DNA from: Dehalococcoidia bacterium | GTDB taxonomy: Bacteria; Chloroflexota; Dehalococcoidia; JAUSIH01 | Reading direction: 5' to 3' | DNA: 60,103 bases | Assembly: GCA_030648205.1 (NCBI GenBank) | Contig: JAUSIH010000049.1 | Span: 1 to 60,103, forward strand | Part shown: piece by piece, positions 52,296 through 60,103 of the stretch | How the letters are laid out: each line of letters begins with the position of its first letter | Position numbering within the stretch: the stretch's first letter is position 1 | The notes under the pieces: generated by a model | What the model saw: the letters and a program-made list of their open reading frames with translations, nothing else | Told to the model about the DNA's origin: nothing | Database searches by the model: none | Program-made: the position numbers and the translations under genes

Positions 52296-52839
52296 GCTGG
52301 GCGGTACTCGGTGGCGCCGCACGATTCAACGCGGCCTGGTCCGCGGGCTGTTTTCTGGCGGGACAACCTCGACCACTGATTAGCGGGGCTATTCTCCAAC
52401 TTCCTGCTTGCCATTCGCTGCCTTCTGATCTGCGAATGTGCCACATGTCGCGGGACACTGTGTCACGAATCGGGAGGCCCGAGGCTTGAGTCGCCGCGGC
52501 GGACGTCTTACGATATGCTTACTAACCCCCGTGCGTCTTGTCTATGCAAGTTAACGGAAAGGGTCACGAACAGAATCGGGGGGAATGCCCAGCCGTGACG
52601 CACATGATTGTCACCCCGTGCCGCCTGTGGTCTCAAAGGTTCGGCGAGTCCCTGGTTGAAGACGGCTGCCCCTGGTGTCCCCTCTGTCGCGAGCGCGTGG
52701 ACAGAGCGCGGAAGTGTTGCTGGCGGGCGTGGCGGGGCTGGACTCGGATGACAGCGCGCACGAGGCGCAACTTTCCCGGCGCGCCGACGTTATACTAGAC
52801 GAACCATCGCAATAGAAACTATCGAAGGAGGTCATGTTC
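52296..52839. other. 544-base intergenic region without convincing gene
   Basis: I see no supported gene. A -10-like TATACT lies at 52791-52796, and GCAAC (52767-52771) followed by 16 bp and CGTT (52788-52791) resembles an ECF-type promoter, which would fit the neighbouring sigma factor, but this is weak. Confidence 0.4.
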
Positions 52840-53328
52840 ATGAAGGTGTTCCTGGTCTTCGCATTGGTCGCAATCACGGTGCTGGCGGCCGCCTGCTCGC
52901 AGCCGGCCCCCGCGCCGTCACCAGTTCCACCGGCGACTCAGCCACCGGCCCCCACGGCTGCGGCTACGCAGCCCCCCGCGCCCGCAGCCACGCCGTTGCC
53001 CGCTGCCACGGCTGCGCCGACGTCTATTCCCACAGCGTCGCCCACATCAGCGCCGTCCGCGGCGGAGGCCCGCAGCGAGCTGAAGCTGGTTGTTTCCCAG
53101 CCGGAGAACGAGTCCGTGGTGTCCGCGCCCACCGTCACCGTCAAGGGCGCCACCAGCCCTGACGCGGTCGTCAGCGTCAATGGCGCGCTGGCCACTATCG
53201 CCGCGGACGGCACGTTCAGTCAGGACGTCGCGCTTCAGCCCGGCCCCAACCGGATTGAGGTGCTCGCCAGCACATTCGACGGGCAGAGCAAGTCACAGGT
53301 CATCAATCTCATCCGCATGGCAAGCTAG
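52840..53328 (+). CDS. Lipoprotein with Ig-like domain
   Basis: 162 aa from ATG 52840, chosen because AAGGAGG lies 8 nt upstream (an ATG at 52834 is too close). Signal MKVFLVFALVAITVLAAAC with lipobox LAAAC. A Pro/Ala/Thr-rich linker of ~60 residues follows, then a beta-sandwich-like domain: LKLVVSQPENESVVSAPTVT, VKGATSPDAVVSVNGALATI, DGTFSQDVALQPGPNRIEV. This is the bacterial Ig-like fold used in cell-surface proteins. Membrane-anchored outside the cell; role unknown. Confidence 0.8.
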   Translation: MKVFLVFALVAITVLAAACSQPAPAPSPVPPATQPPAPTAAATQPPAPAATPLPAATAAPTSIPTASPTSAPSAAEARSELKLVVSQPENESVVSAPTVTVKGATSPDAVVSVNGALATIAADGTFSQDVALQPGPNRIEVLASTFDGQSKSQVINLIRMAS

Positions 53329-53396
53329 ACGGGAACAAAGGACAAGATTCGCGTGACGGTGTCTTGACACACCGACGCGCAAGAGGAGGGTTCACC

Positions 53397-55331
53397 ATGA
53401 AAACAGCCCATATCTTTACAGTCCTGGCAATGGCGCTCAGCCTGCTGCTCGGCTCCGTGGGCACGGCCTACGCGGCCCCCGCCGCCCAGGCCGCGGCCCT
53501 GCATGGCTACTTCGGCACGGTCAGCAGCGTTGACGGCAAGGTTATTACCCTGGACACCAAGTCACAGGGCTCGATCAAAATCACCACGGACGACAAGACC
53601 GTCGTGCAGGTGCCGGGCAAGGACTTGGCTGCGCTGACGGATGTCCTGAAGGGGGTCCGCATCGCGGTCCTGGCCCAGGAGCAGGCGGGCGCTCAGCTCG
53701 CCCAGCGCATCATGGTCCTGCCGGACGCGCCCGTGACCGTCCACATCAGCGGCGTGGTCATCGCCGTCGCGGGCGACAAGGCCACCATCACGGACAAGGA
53801 CGGCAACTCGGTGGTCGTCTCGGTTTCCGGGGACGTGTCCCTGGCCCAGGGCGACGTAGTGACTCTGATCGTCCACCGGGACAGCGCTTCCGGCGAGGCA
53901 ATTGCCCGCGCCGCGGAGAAGCTGGACCGCGTCGTGGAACGCCTGGCCAAGGGGCTGGAGCAGGCGGATAAAGATGCAAAGGAAAAGGGCGACAAGGACA
54001 AGCAACAGGAGGCCGCCCGCCTGCGTGTCCTGGTGGAGGTCAACAGCGGCATTGGGCTGTCCCTTCTGGAGCGCGCGCGCGACCGCGCCTCGGAGCAGGC
54101 CAAAGGCGGTCTGGAGAATGCGTTGAAGCGTATCGAGGGCGATCTCAAGCAGCGCCTTGATCCGCTCAAGATTCACGTGGGTGTCCAGCTCAATGGCGTT
54201 GTTCAGGCCGTGGATACGGGCAAGAATACCGTCACGGTCAAGCCGGACGACGGCCCCGCGGTAACGCTCAACGTGACCGGCGCGACCGATATGGACGGCG
54301 CGAAGATCGCCGACCTGAAGGCCGGGCAGCGCGTCCGCGTCACCTACGACCGGCAGAGCATGAACGCCCTCAGCGTCTCGCAGAAGGCCCTCGCCCCTGC
54401 GAAAGTGAAGGGCACGGTCTCCGCGGTTAACACCACGCAGAGCACCGTCACCCTCAAGCCGGAGGAGGGCAACGCCGTGACACTGAAAGTCACTGCGGAC
54501 ACCATCGTCAACAGGGACGACAAGGAGAAGGACAGCCTGGCCAACATAGCCGTCGGCGACCGTGTGGTGGAGGCCCACTACAATCCGGTGACGATGGCGG
54601 CCTTCCTCATCGTCGTCCGCTCGCCAAAGCCGGCGGAGTTCAGCGGCTACATCAACGCCGTTGACGCGGCAGGGAACACCGTCACCATCTTGAACAAGGG
54701 GTGGGAGACCCTGACACTCAAGGTCACCGCGCAAACGGAGCTGAAGAGGAACGATACCAAGGTCACGCTGGCTGCCCTGACTGTCAACGACAGGGTGGAG
54801 GGCCGCTACGATGTTGTAACCATGACCTTGCTCACTCTACAGGCGAAGGCGCCCGTGGCCCAGCGCTTCCAGGGCTACGTGCAGAGTGTGGACGCGGCCA
54901 AGAGCACCATTACCATCCTGTCCAGAGCGGGCATCAGCCTCACCCTGCAGGTGTCGGCGAAGACCGTCGTTACACGGGACGGCCAGAGCGCCACTCTGAA
55001 GGACGTGCAGCCCGGCGACAGCATAGTCAAGGCCTACTACGATGCCTCCCTGCTGGCCGCGGAGCTGGAGGTACAGTCTCAGGCAAAGGGAGAGAAGCGT
55101 GATGCCGAGCGGGGCGTAACCCAGATCAGAGGCCTCATTACGGCCGTATCCGCCGACTCGTGGACAGTGGCCGGACGCACAGTCAAAGTGGATTCGACCA
55201 CGCGCGTTACGGGAGACGGCAAGGTCGGGCTTATCGCGGAGGTGGACGCGCGGGCGCAGGCGGACGGCAGCCTGACGGCGCTTCGTATCCAGGTATCCGG
55301 CGCGCTTACCTTGCCGCGAGGATTGAGGTAA
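53397..55331 (+). CDS. Secreted protein with about seven DUF5666-like repeats
   Basis: 644 aa from ATG 53397 (AGAGGAGGG upstream). Signal peptide MKTAHIFTVLAMALSLLLG with cleavage after AYA. About seven repeats of ~60-80 residues share G-x-(V/I)-x-x-(V/I) openings and a closing D-x-V: FGTVSSVDGKVITL, SGVVIAVAGDKATI, NGVVQAVDTGKNTV, KGTVSAVNTTQSTV, SGYINAVDAAGNTV, QGYVQSVDAAKSTI, RGLITAVSADSWTV. This matches DUF5666. A charged helical insertion (LEQADKDAKEKGDKDKQQE) separates repeats 2 and 3. Extracellular; probably a structural or binding protein. Confidence 0.85.
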   Translation: MKTAHIFTVLAMALSLLLGSVGTAYAAPAAQAAALHGYFGTVSSVDGKVITLDTKSQGSIKITTDDKTVVQVPGKDLAALTDVLKGVRIAVLAQEQAGAQLAQRIMVLPDAPVTVHISGVVIAVAGDKATITDKDGNSVVVSVSGDVSLAQGDVVTLIVHRDSASGEAIARAAEKLDRVVERLAKGLEQADKDAKEKGDKDKQQEAARLRVLVEVNSGIGLSLLERARDRASEQAKGGLENALKRIEGDLKQRLDPLKIHVGVQLNGVVQAVDTGKNTVTVKPDDGPAVTLNVTGATDMDGAKIADLKAGQRVRVTYDRQSMNALSVSQKALAPAKVKGTVSAVNTTQSTVTLKPEEGNAVTLKVTADTIVNRDDKEKDSLANIAVGDRVVEAHYNPVTMAAFLIVVRSPKPAEFSGYINAVDAAGNTVTILNKGWETLTLKVTAQTELKRNDTKVTLAALTVNDRVEGRYDVVTMTLLTLQAKAPVAQRFQGYVQSVDAAKSTITILSRAGISLTLQVSAKTVVTRDGQSATLKDVQPGDSIVKAYYDASLLAAELEVQSQAKGEKRDAERGVTQIRGLITAVSADSWTVAGRTVKVDSTTRVTGDGKVGLIAEVDARAQADGSLTALRIQVSGALTLPRGLR

Positions 55332-55466
55332 AACGCTAGCACAAATGGAGTTGCCCGTCACTGCGTTGTCGGCGCACCGCCCCGCAGGGGTCCGCCCTGG
55401 CTACCCGTATTGAAGTGACGGGCGGAGCCGACTCCCGATAGACCAGGGATTCTCCTGGGGAAAACA

Positions 55467-55500
55467 GGGGGCGACGAGGTGCTAACCTCGCCGCCCCCTT
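55467..55500 (+). terminator. Hairpin terminator after the DUF5666-repeat gene
   Basis: GGGGGCGACGAGGT (55467-55480) pairs with ACCTCGCCGCCCCC (55485-55498) with one A-C mismatch; GCTA loop; TTGTCGTT follows. Confidence 0.7.
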
Positions 55501-55548
55501 GTCGTTAATAGATATCAGGTGGGTGCGCAAACAACAAGGAGGTCTGGC

Positions 55549-56547
55549 ATGACACGCGTCAAGGTACTTCTGGCGGGGTTCCTCGCGGTCGTTACAGCAT
55601 TCGTTTCTAGCGGGGCCGCGGACGCGGCGCCGGCCCTGCAGGCGCCACCGGATACGCAGCGCCGCGTGGTCGTGGGCGTGGTCAAAGCTGTTGATGGCAC
55701 TACAGTTACGCTGACGACCCGCTCCGGCGAGCAGGTCAAGGTAGGCATAACCAGCGATACGAGTATTCGAGCGCCGGGCAAGCCCCAGGCGGCTCTATCC
55801 GACATCGCTGTGGGGGCAGGCGTGTCAGTTGTCGCGCAGGTGAAAGACAGCGCCCTGACGGCCATCAGCCTGGTGGTCAACCCGGTCCAGACCGCCCGGC
55901 GCGACGTGTTGGAACGGGCGCGGCGCCTGAGTGTCGCGCGTAGCGCGCAGGCGCTGGTCCGCTCGCTGGAGCGCGAGCTGGTCCAGGCGCCGGACGCGGC
56001 CAAGCCCGACCTGCAGAAGGCGCTGGACGCGGCGAAGCAGGCCCAGACCGTGGTCCAGGACACCCTGAAAAAGTTGCCCGTCATAGCGACTCCCATGCGG
56101 GCCGTTATTCGGGGCACGGTGACGGACGTCGACGCGGCGAACGGCGCCATCACGGTCCAGCCGGGGCAGGCGAGTTCCGCGCGGCGGGCCGCACCGCAGG
56201 GACGCGGACGGCTAGGGCCTGGTATGCGGGGTCGTAACCAGCGGGTGCCCAGCATGCGGGCGCGTCTTGCGCGCTTGCCTGTTACGTTGACGGTGACGGA
56301 AAGCGCCAAGTTGACCCGCAACGCCGACCAGCAGGCCAAGATCGCCGATGTGAAGATAGGGGACATCGTCGTGAGCGGCGTGTACGACAGGGGAACGTCG
56401 GAGGCGCTGCGCATGGTCGTGATGTCGCCGGACTTCCTGGTGCAGTTGCGCGGCGCTCGGCAACCGCAGGCGCGCGGCCAGTTCCAGCGCGGCTTCGGCC
56501 CGCGCGGGGGCGCACCCCGCTTCGCGCCCGCGCCTCCCATGCGATAG
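55549..56547 (+). CDS. Secreted DUF5666-like protein
   Basis: 332 aa from ATG 55549 with AAGGAGG upstream. Signal peptide MTRVKVLLAGFLAVVTAFVS, cleavage near ADA. An N-terminal repeat VVVGVVKAVDGTTVTLTTRSG resembles those of the preceding protein, a helical segment (SAQALVRSLERELVQAPDAAK) follows, then a second repeat unit RGTVTDVDAANGAITVQPG interrupted by a basic, Arg-rich loop (RRAAPQGRGRLGPGMRGRNQ). C-terminal tail is Arg/Gly/Pro-rich. Probably a paralogue of part of the 53397 gene. Confidence 0.75.
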   Translation: MTRVKVLLAGFLAVVTAFVSSGAADAAPALQAPPDTQRRVVVGVVKAVDGTTVTLTTRSGEQVKVGITSDTSIRAPGKPQAALSDIAVGAGVSVVAQVKDSALTAISLVVNPVQTARRDVLERARRLSVARSAQALVRSLERELVQAPDAAKPDLQKALDAAKQAQTVVQDTLKKLPVIATPMRAVIRGTVTDVDAANGAITVQPGQASSARRAAPQGRGRLGPGMRGRNQRVPSMRARLARLPVTLTVTESAKLTRNADQQAKIADVKIGDIVVSGVYDRGTSEALRMVVMSPDFLVQLRGARQPQARGQFQRGFGPRGGAPRFAPAPPMR

Positions 56548-56611
56548 CACTCTGCTATTCCCAGGTGCCGGCCGCGCCCTGACGTGGTGCGGACCGGACT
56601 CTCCTTCCTTT

Positions 56612-56646
56612 CCGAGGGCAGCCGTGTGGGCTGCCCTCGGCCTTTT
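56612..56646 (+). terminator. Intrinsic terminator after the secreted DUF5666-like gene
   Basis: CCGAGGGCAGCC (56612-56623), loop GTGTG, GGCTGCCCTCGG (56629-56640), then CCTTTTG. Confidence 0.9.
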
Positions 56647-56674
56647 GTAAGGGCGTAACCGCGGTAGGTATAAT
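56645..56674 (+). promoter_or_regulatory. Promoter of the ABC exporter, leaderless type
   Basis: TTGTAA at 56645-56650 and a perfect TATAAT at 56669-56674, spacer 18 bp. The ATG at 56681 lies 7 nt after the -10 box, so transcription probably starts at or next to the start codon. Confidence 0.6.
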
Positions 56675-56680
56675 GGGAAG

Positions 56681-58462
56681 ATGAACGCTCGCTCTGGCGC
56701 TGGCGCGAGTCCTCTTTCCCGCGTCCTGGGGCTGCTCCGTCCCTACTGGCGCGAGGCCGCCATAGCCCTGGCCTGCATCCTGCTGGGCAACGCCTTCGCG
56801 CTCGCCGTGCCGCGCCTGCTGGGCACGACCATTGACACGGTGGTGACGCGCGGCGACGTGGGGATCATCGCGGCGCTGGCGGGCGCCGTGGTTGTGGTGA
56901 GCCTGCTGCGGGGCCTCTTCTCGCTTGCCCAGGGTTACTTCACCGAGGCGGCCGCCCAGGGCGCCTCCTACCGCCTGCGCAACCGGCTCTACGACCACCT
57001 GCAGCGTCTCAGCTTCGCGTACCACGACCGCCAGCAGACCGGCGAGCTGATGTCCCGCGCGACCTCGGACATCGAAAACGTCCGCACGTTCCTCAAGTTT
57101 GGCCTGGAGCGCTTCGTCCAGCTCCTTGTTGTGTTGCCTCTGACGTGCGCTCTGCTAATCTCCCTGAATCCGCCGCTGGCCCTGCTCAGCTTCGCTTTCC
57201 TGCCCGTCATCATCGCCCGCTCCGTCTTTCTGAGCAGGCGACTGCGGCGGCTGTGGGACCGGGTCAACGCGGACACCGGCATTCTGACGACCATCCTTCA
57301 AGAGAACCTGGCGGGCGTCCGCGTGGTGCGTGCCTTCGGGCGGGAGGACTTCGAGAGCGCCAAGTTCGCGGCCCAGTCGTACCGGGTCTCCCAGAACACC
57401 CTGGAGGCCAACAAGCTCCATTCTTTCAGCATGCCCTTCATGAACCTGATGTTGCTGACTGCCATCGCCCTGGTGCTGTGGCTCGGCGGGCAGCAGGTCA
57501 TCGCGGGACGGATGACGCCGGGCGCGCTGACCCAGTTCATCTTCTACTTGCTCATGCTCACCGCGCCTGTCCGGGTCGTCGGCTTCATCGCCACGCTCTA
57601 CTCGCGGGCGACGTCTTCCGGCGAGCGCATCTTCGAGGTGCTGGACGCGCCGCTGCCGGTGCGGGACGCGCCGGACGCCATCGATCTGGAGCGCGTGCGG
57701 GGGCACATCCGTTTCGAGAACGTCTCCTTCAGCTACGGAGGCGCGTCGCCCGCGTTGAAGGAGGTCACCCTGGAGGCGCAGCCCGGCCAGGCGGTGGCGC
57801 TCTTGGGCGCGACAGGCTCCGGCAAGACGACCATCGTGCACCTGCTCCCTCGTTTCTACGACGTGACGCAGGGGAGTATCACCCTGGACGGCCATGACCT
57901 GCGCGGGGTCAAGCTGGAGTCTCTGCGGCGCAACATGGGCATTGTCCAGCAGGACGTGTTCCTGTTCAGCGCCACGATTCGGGAGAACATCGCCTACGGG
58001 CGGCCCGAGGCGACCGACGACGATGTCCAGTCGGCGGCGCGGGCGGCCCGCATCCACGACTTCATCATGTCGCTGCCGGACGGCTACGCCACGTGGGTCG
58101 GCGAGCGCGGCATCACCCTCTCCGGCGGGCAGAAGCAGCGGGTGGCCATCGCCCGGACGCTGCTGACGGACCCGCGCATCCTGATTCTGGACGACGCGAC
58201 GTCCAGCGTGGACATGGAGACGGAGCACCTGATACAGCAGGCGCTGGTGGAGCTGATGCGCGGTCGCACGACGTCCGTCATCGCGCACCGGCTGAGCACG
58301 GTGAAGCGCGCGGACCTGGTGCTGGTGCTGGAGGACGGACGGATCGCGGAGCGCGGCCGCCACGACGAGCTGCTTGCGCGGGACGGCCTCTACCGCCGCA
58401 TCTACGAGCTGCAGCTCAGGGAGCAGGAAGAGGCGCCCGTGGGCGCCTCGCGGCAGGGCTAG
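56681..58462 (+). CDS. ABC exporter, fused permease and ATPase
   Basis: 593-aa half-transporter. Six-helix domain to about residue 320 (YRLRNRLYDHLQRLSFAYHD, TGELMSRATSDIENVRTF). ATPase: Walker A LLGATGSGKTTIVH, Q-loop NMGIVQQDVFLFSAT, signature TLSGGQKQRVAIARTLL, Walker B ILILDDATSSVDMETEH and SVIAHRLSTVKRADL. Walker B has DDAT in place of the usual DEAT: the catalytic Glu is replaced by Asp, so if it works it may pair with another half-transporter. It is preceded by a leaderless-type promoter. Its TAG stop lies in the CTAG that borders repeat copy 2. Confidence 0.92.
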   Translation: MNARSGAGASPLSRVLGLLRPYWREAAIALACILLGNAFALAVPRLLGTTIDTVVTRGDVGIIAALAGAVVVVSLLRGLFSLAQGYFTEAAAQGASYRLRNRLYDHLQRLSFAYHDRQQTGELMSRATSDIENVRTFLKFGLERFVQLLVVLPLTCALLISLNPPLALLSFAFLPVIIARSVFLSRRLRRLWDRVNADTGILTTILQENLAGVRVVRAFGREDFESAKFAAQSYRVSQNTLEANKLHSFSMPFMNLMLLTAIALVLWLGGQQVIAGRMTPGALTQFIFYLLMLTAPVRVVGFIATLYSRATSSGERIFEVLDAPLPVRDAPDAIDLERVRGHIRFENVSFSYGGASPALKEVTLEAQPGQAVALLGATGSGKTTIVHLLPRFYDVTQGSITLDGHDLRGVKLESLRRNMGIVQQDVFLFSATIRENIAYGRPEATDDDVQSAARAARIHDFIMSLPDGYATWVGERGITLSGGQKQRVAIARTLLTDPRILILDDATSSVDMETEHLIQQALVELMRGRTTSVIAHRLSTVKRADLVLVLEDGRIAERGRHDELLARDGLYRRIYELQLREQEEAPVGASRQG

Positions 58463-58654
58463 TGTGGTGTTCCCGAAATTCGCCGTCAATGTCATTGCGA
58501 GGCCCGATGGTTCGAATTCCTCACCACAGGCTCCGGAGGGCCGTGGCAATCTGGCTGCGGGGCGCACCCCTCCTCCAGATTGCTTCGTCCTCCGGCAAGC
58601 CGGAGTCCTCGCAATGACAAATCGTAAGCGTATTTCAGAAACGGGACACTAGGG
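58463..58654 (-). repeat. MITE-like repeat, copy 2, bordered by CTAG
   Basis: Reverse-oriented copy of the element at 37649. CTAG borders both sides (58459-58462 and 58655-58658); the wider AGGGCTAG is also duplicated (58455-58462 and 58651-58658). Ends resemble each other in inverse orientation: AGTGT near each edge followed by a CCCG-containing segment. Confidence 0.75.
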
Positions 58655-58674
58655 CTAGCTGCGTCAGCCCCGGC

Positions 58675-59361
58675 CTAGCCCTGAGGCGCCGACGGATTCT
58701 TCAGTTTCTCGGCGGCGGCCTTCAGGTGCGCGACGAATGTGTTTTCCGGCACCGCGCCGACGAACTCCACCACGCCGCTGATGACGGTCTTGGGCACGCC
58801 CATGACCTGGAAGTCCTGCGCCATCCTGGGGAACTCGCTGATCTCCACCACGTCCGCGCGGATGCGGGGGTTGAGCATCGCTGCTGCGTGGGCCATCCTG
58901 GCCACTCGCGGGCAGTACGGTCAGGTCGGCGTGACGAACACCCGCACGTGCAGGTCGCGGTCAATCTTCCTGACCTCCTCCCGTGACTGGGGCGACAGCG
59001 CGTTCTCGCCCTTCGACAGGTGAGTGAGCGCCTCCACGACGTTCGGGAACTCATTCCCCGCGGGGATGCCGTAGAAGCGGATGTTCCGCTCTCCGTCCCG
59101 CGCGAAGATGATGGCCGGCAGGTTGTCCACGTCCAGTCCCTGCAGCTTGTCCTTGTCCGCGACGGCGTCGTACATCTCCAGCTTGATCTTGTCGGAGAGC
59201 GACGCCACCTCCTGGAGCAGCTCGTTGGTCTGCGGGCAGTACAGGCACTCTGGTCCGGACGCCGACAGCCGGGACACGAGAATGACCTTGACGTCGTTCA
59301 CCAGGTCTTTCCGGAACGTGTCCCGCAGGTATTCCTTGTCTTTGTCAGAGAGAATGGGCAT
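58675..59361 (-). CDS. Thioredoxin-fold disulfide oxidoreductase, putative selenoprotein (UPYC)
   Basis: Read through the TGA at 58923-58921, this frame gives 228 aa from ATG 59361 (AAAGGAGGG upstream). It has two thioredoxin-like halves. The N-terminal half carries SGPECLYCPQTNELLQ (CxxC-type) and the C-terminal half VFVTPT-U-PYCPRVARMAHAAAM, where TGA (codon 147) replaces the first Cys of the CPYC motif; GVPKTVISG supplies the cis-proline loop. This is the layout of PDO/glutaredoxin-like proteins, and UxxC is a frequent selenoprotein redox site. A hairpin follows at 21 nt. Without readthrough the second active site is lost. I favour Sec over a pseudogene. Confidence 0.82.
58888..58905 (-). 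promoter_or_regulatory. SECIS-like hairpin of the UPYC gene
   Basis: On the minus strand GTGGCC (58905-58900) pairs with GG-CCAC (58894-58888, one bulged C) around loop AGGAT. The loop starts 21 nt after the TGA and has G in second position. Confidence 0.55.
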
Positions 59362-59508
59362 TGGTCCCTCCTTTGTCGTCGGCCCTCATATCCATGATAC
59401 AGCATGGATATGGTCAGGCGTCGGTCATGCGCGACCCTTCACTCCATGAGATGCGGGAGAAAGACGGGAGGGTTCCAGGCGCCTGTCCGATAACCGAACG
59501 TCTAAAGA

Positions 59509-59553
59509 GAGTGCAGAGAGGGCAAAGCCCTCTCCGCCAGGGGTCTGGGGGTG
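59509..59553. repeat. Short GC-rich dispersed repeat
   Basis: GAGTGCAGAGAGGGCAAAG ... GGGGTCTGGGGGTG, a near-match of 37900-37943. GAGAGGGC and GCCCTCTC pair to form an 8-bp hairpin. Confidence 0.55.
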
Positions 59554-59571
59554 AGGGTTGTCGGGCAGGCT

Positions 59572-60103
59572 CTAAGAGGCCGGGCCGTCTGTGGACGGCC
59601 CCGTGTCGCGCGCCTTCTCCGCGGCGTACGCCAGCCTCTGCCCCGCCGTGACGAACGCCAGCGCCGCAACCAGCGCCAGCGCGGGCTTGACCAGGCCGCT
59701 CAGCAGCCCCAGGGCCAGGAGGATGACCCGCTCAGGCCGCGCGGCGATGCCCACGTCGCCTTGAACGCCCAGCCCTTCCGAGCGGGCGCGCAGATAGCTG
59801 ACCAGGAAGGACGCCACGAGCGCGGCGAAGGCCAGCATCACCCCCGCCGCATCGCCGAGGCCCACGTAGCGCCAGGCCAGCCCGCCGAACACCGCCGCCT
59901 CGGCGACGCGGTCCGCCGTCGAGTCCAGGAGCGCCCCGAAGCGCGTCACCCGGTTGGAGGCGCGTGCCAGCGCCCCGTCCAGCATGTCGAACAGGCCCGC
60001 CGCCAGCAGCACGACGCCGCCCGCCATGACGTAGCCCACGGCGATGGCCGCCGCCGCCGCCACGCTGATGAGCAGCCCGACGATGGTCAGGGCGTTCGGG
60101 CTG
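59572..60103 (-). CDS. CDP-alcohol phosphatidyltransferase, N-terminus cut off
   Basis: The frame is open to the window edge, so the first residues are missing; what remains starts SPNALTIVGLLISVAAAAAI. The CDP-alcohol motif D-G-x2-A-R-x8-G-x3-D-x3-D is complete in FDMLDGALARASNRVTRFGALLDSTADR. About five to six hydrophobic helices. PgsA-type and archaetidylinositol-phosphate-synthase-like enzymes both share this motif, so the product is a phospholipid, probably phosphatidylglycerophosphate or an inositol lipid. The C-terminal tail is short and hydrophilic. Confidence 0.9.
   Translation of the reverse strand, partial: SPNALTIVGLLISVAAAAAIAVGYVMAGGVVLLAAGLFDMLDGALARASNRVTRFGALLDSTADRVAEAAVFGGLAWRYVGLGDAAGVMLAFAALVASFLVSYLRARSEGLGVQGDVGIAARPERVILLALGLLSGLVKPALALVAALAFVTAGQRLAYAAEKARDTGPSTDGPAS

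Noticed and set aside
52538-52798. Frame with CPWCPLC-type cysteines in the intergenic region before the lipoprotein
   Set aside because: No ribosome-binding site, no conserved context, and the composition looks like random GC-rich sequence.

Overview
This is a GC-rich, densely coded bacterial chromosome segment. The mix of genes suggests an uncultured member of the Chloroflexota (Dehalococcoidia/SAR202-like): a UGSC-type selenoprotein, MCT-type MFS carriers, a type I-alpha and a type I-beta glutamine synthetase side by side, many small zinc-ribbon proteins, and an ECF sigma/DUF5667-type pair followed by DUF5666-like secreted proteins. That assignment is inference; no rRNA or other phylogenetic marker beyond bS21 is present.

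Layout. 1-9.3 kb: a secreted TPM-domain protein (cut by the window edge), a peptide-type ABC importer without ATPase genes, GNAT and NUDIX enzymes, an inositol-phosphatase-like protein, an SCO1664-like kinase-fold protein and an MFS carrier. 9.4-12.6 kb: a ClpP-like protease and a probable sulfur module (Rrf2 regulator, MoeB/ThiF E1-like protein, cysteine synthase) with strong promoters and a 13-bp intercistronic hairpin. 12.7-16.3 kb: an SGNH hydrolase and a SxtJ-like/carbamoyltransferase/DUF5989 operon, each preceded by a copy of the same promoter segment. 16.4-21.8 kb: bS21, zinc proteins, a class V aminotransferase and an ABC exporter. 21.9-30.9 kb: a nitrogen-assimilation block (29-aa membrane peptide, class I amidotransferase, two glutamine synthetases, glutamate synthase large subunit). 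Three promoters here share four pentamers at exact 11-bp steps and a -10 box at identical spacing, as expected for a GlnR-like OmpR-family activator.

31-34.5 kb is an accessory stretch with a GHKL-type ATPase of unknown function and a DUF5615/DUF433 toxin-antitoxin pair. 34.5-41.8 kb holds PcrA/UvrD helicase, an SDR, an alkyltransferase, an MFS carrier, AdoMet decarboxylase and a P-loop/DRTGG protein. 42-45.2 kb is a DUF262 + HEPN-like pair whose DUF262 gene is split by a degenerate IS3-family element with a 4-bp target duplication. 45.3-60 kb holds the UGSC selenoprotein and its neighbour, HAD, MFS, RimI, the ECF sigma/anti-sigma module with secreted repeat proteins, an ABC exporter, a thioredoxin-fold protein and a CDP-alcohol phosphatidyltransferase.

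The most striking feature is three genes interrupted by one in-frame TGA exactly where a cysteine is expected, each followed at 18-21 nt by a small hairpin with a G in the first two loop positions, as in bacterial SECIS elements. Two of them (UGSC protein; UPYC thioredoxin-fold protein) fit selenoprotein biology well. The third places the TGA at the middle cysteine ligand of the [3Fe-4S] cluster of glutamate synthase GltB, which would be an unusual selenoprotein if real. TGA is an ordinary stop in many other genes here.
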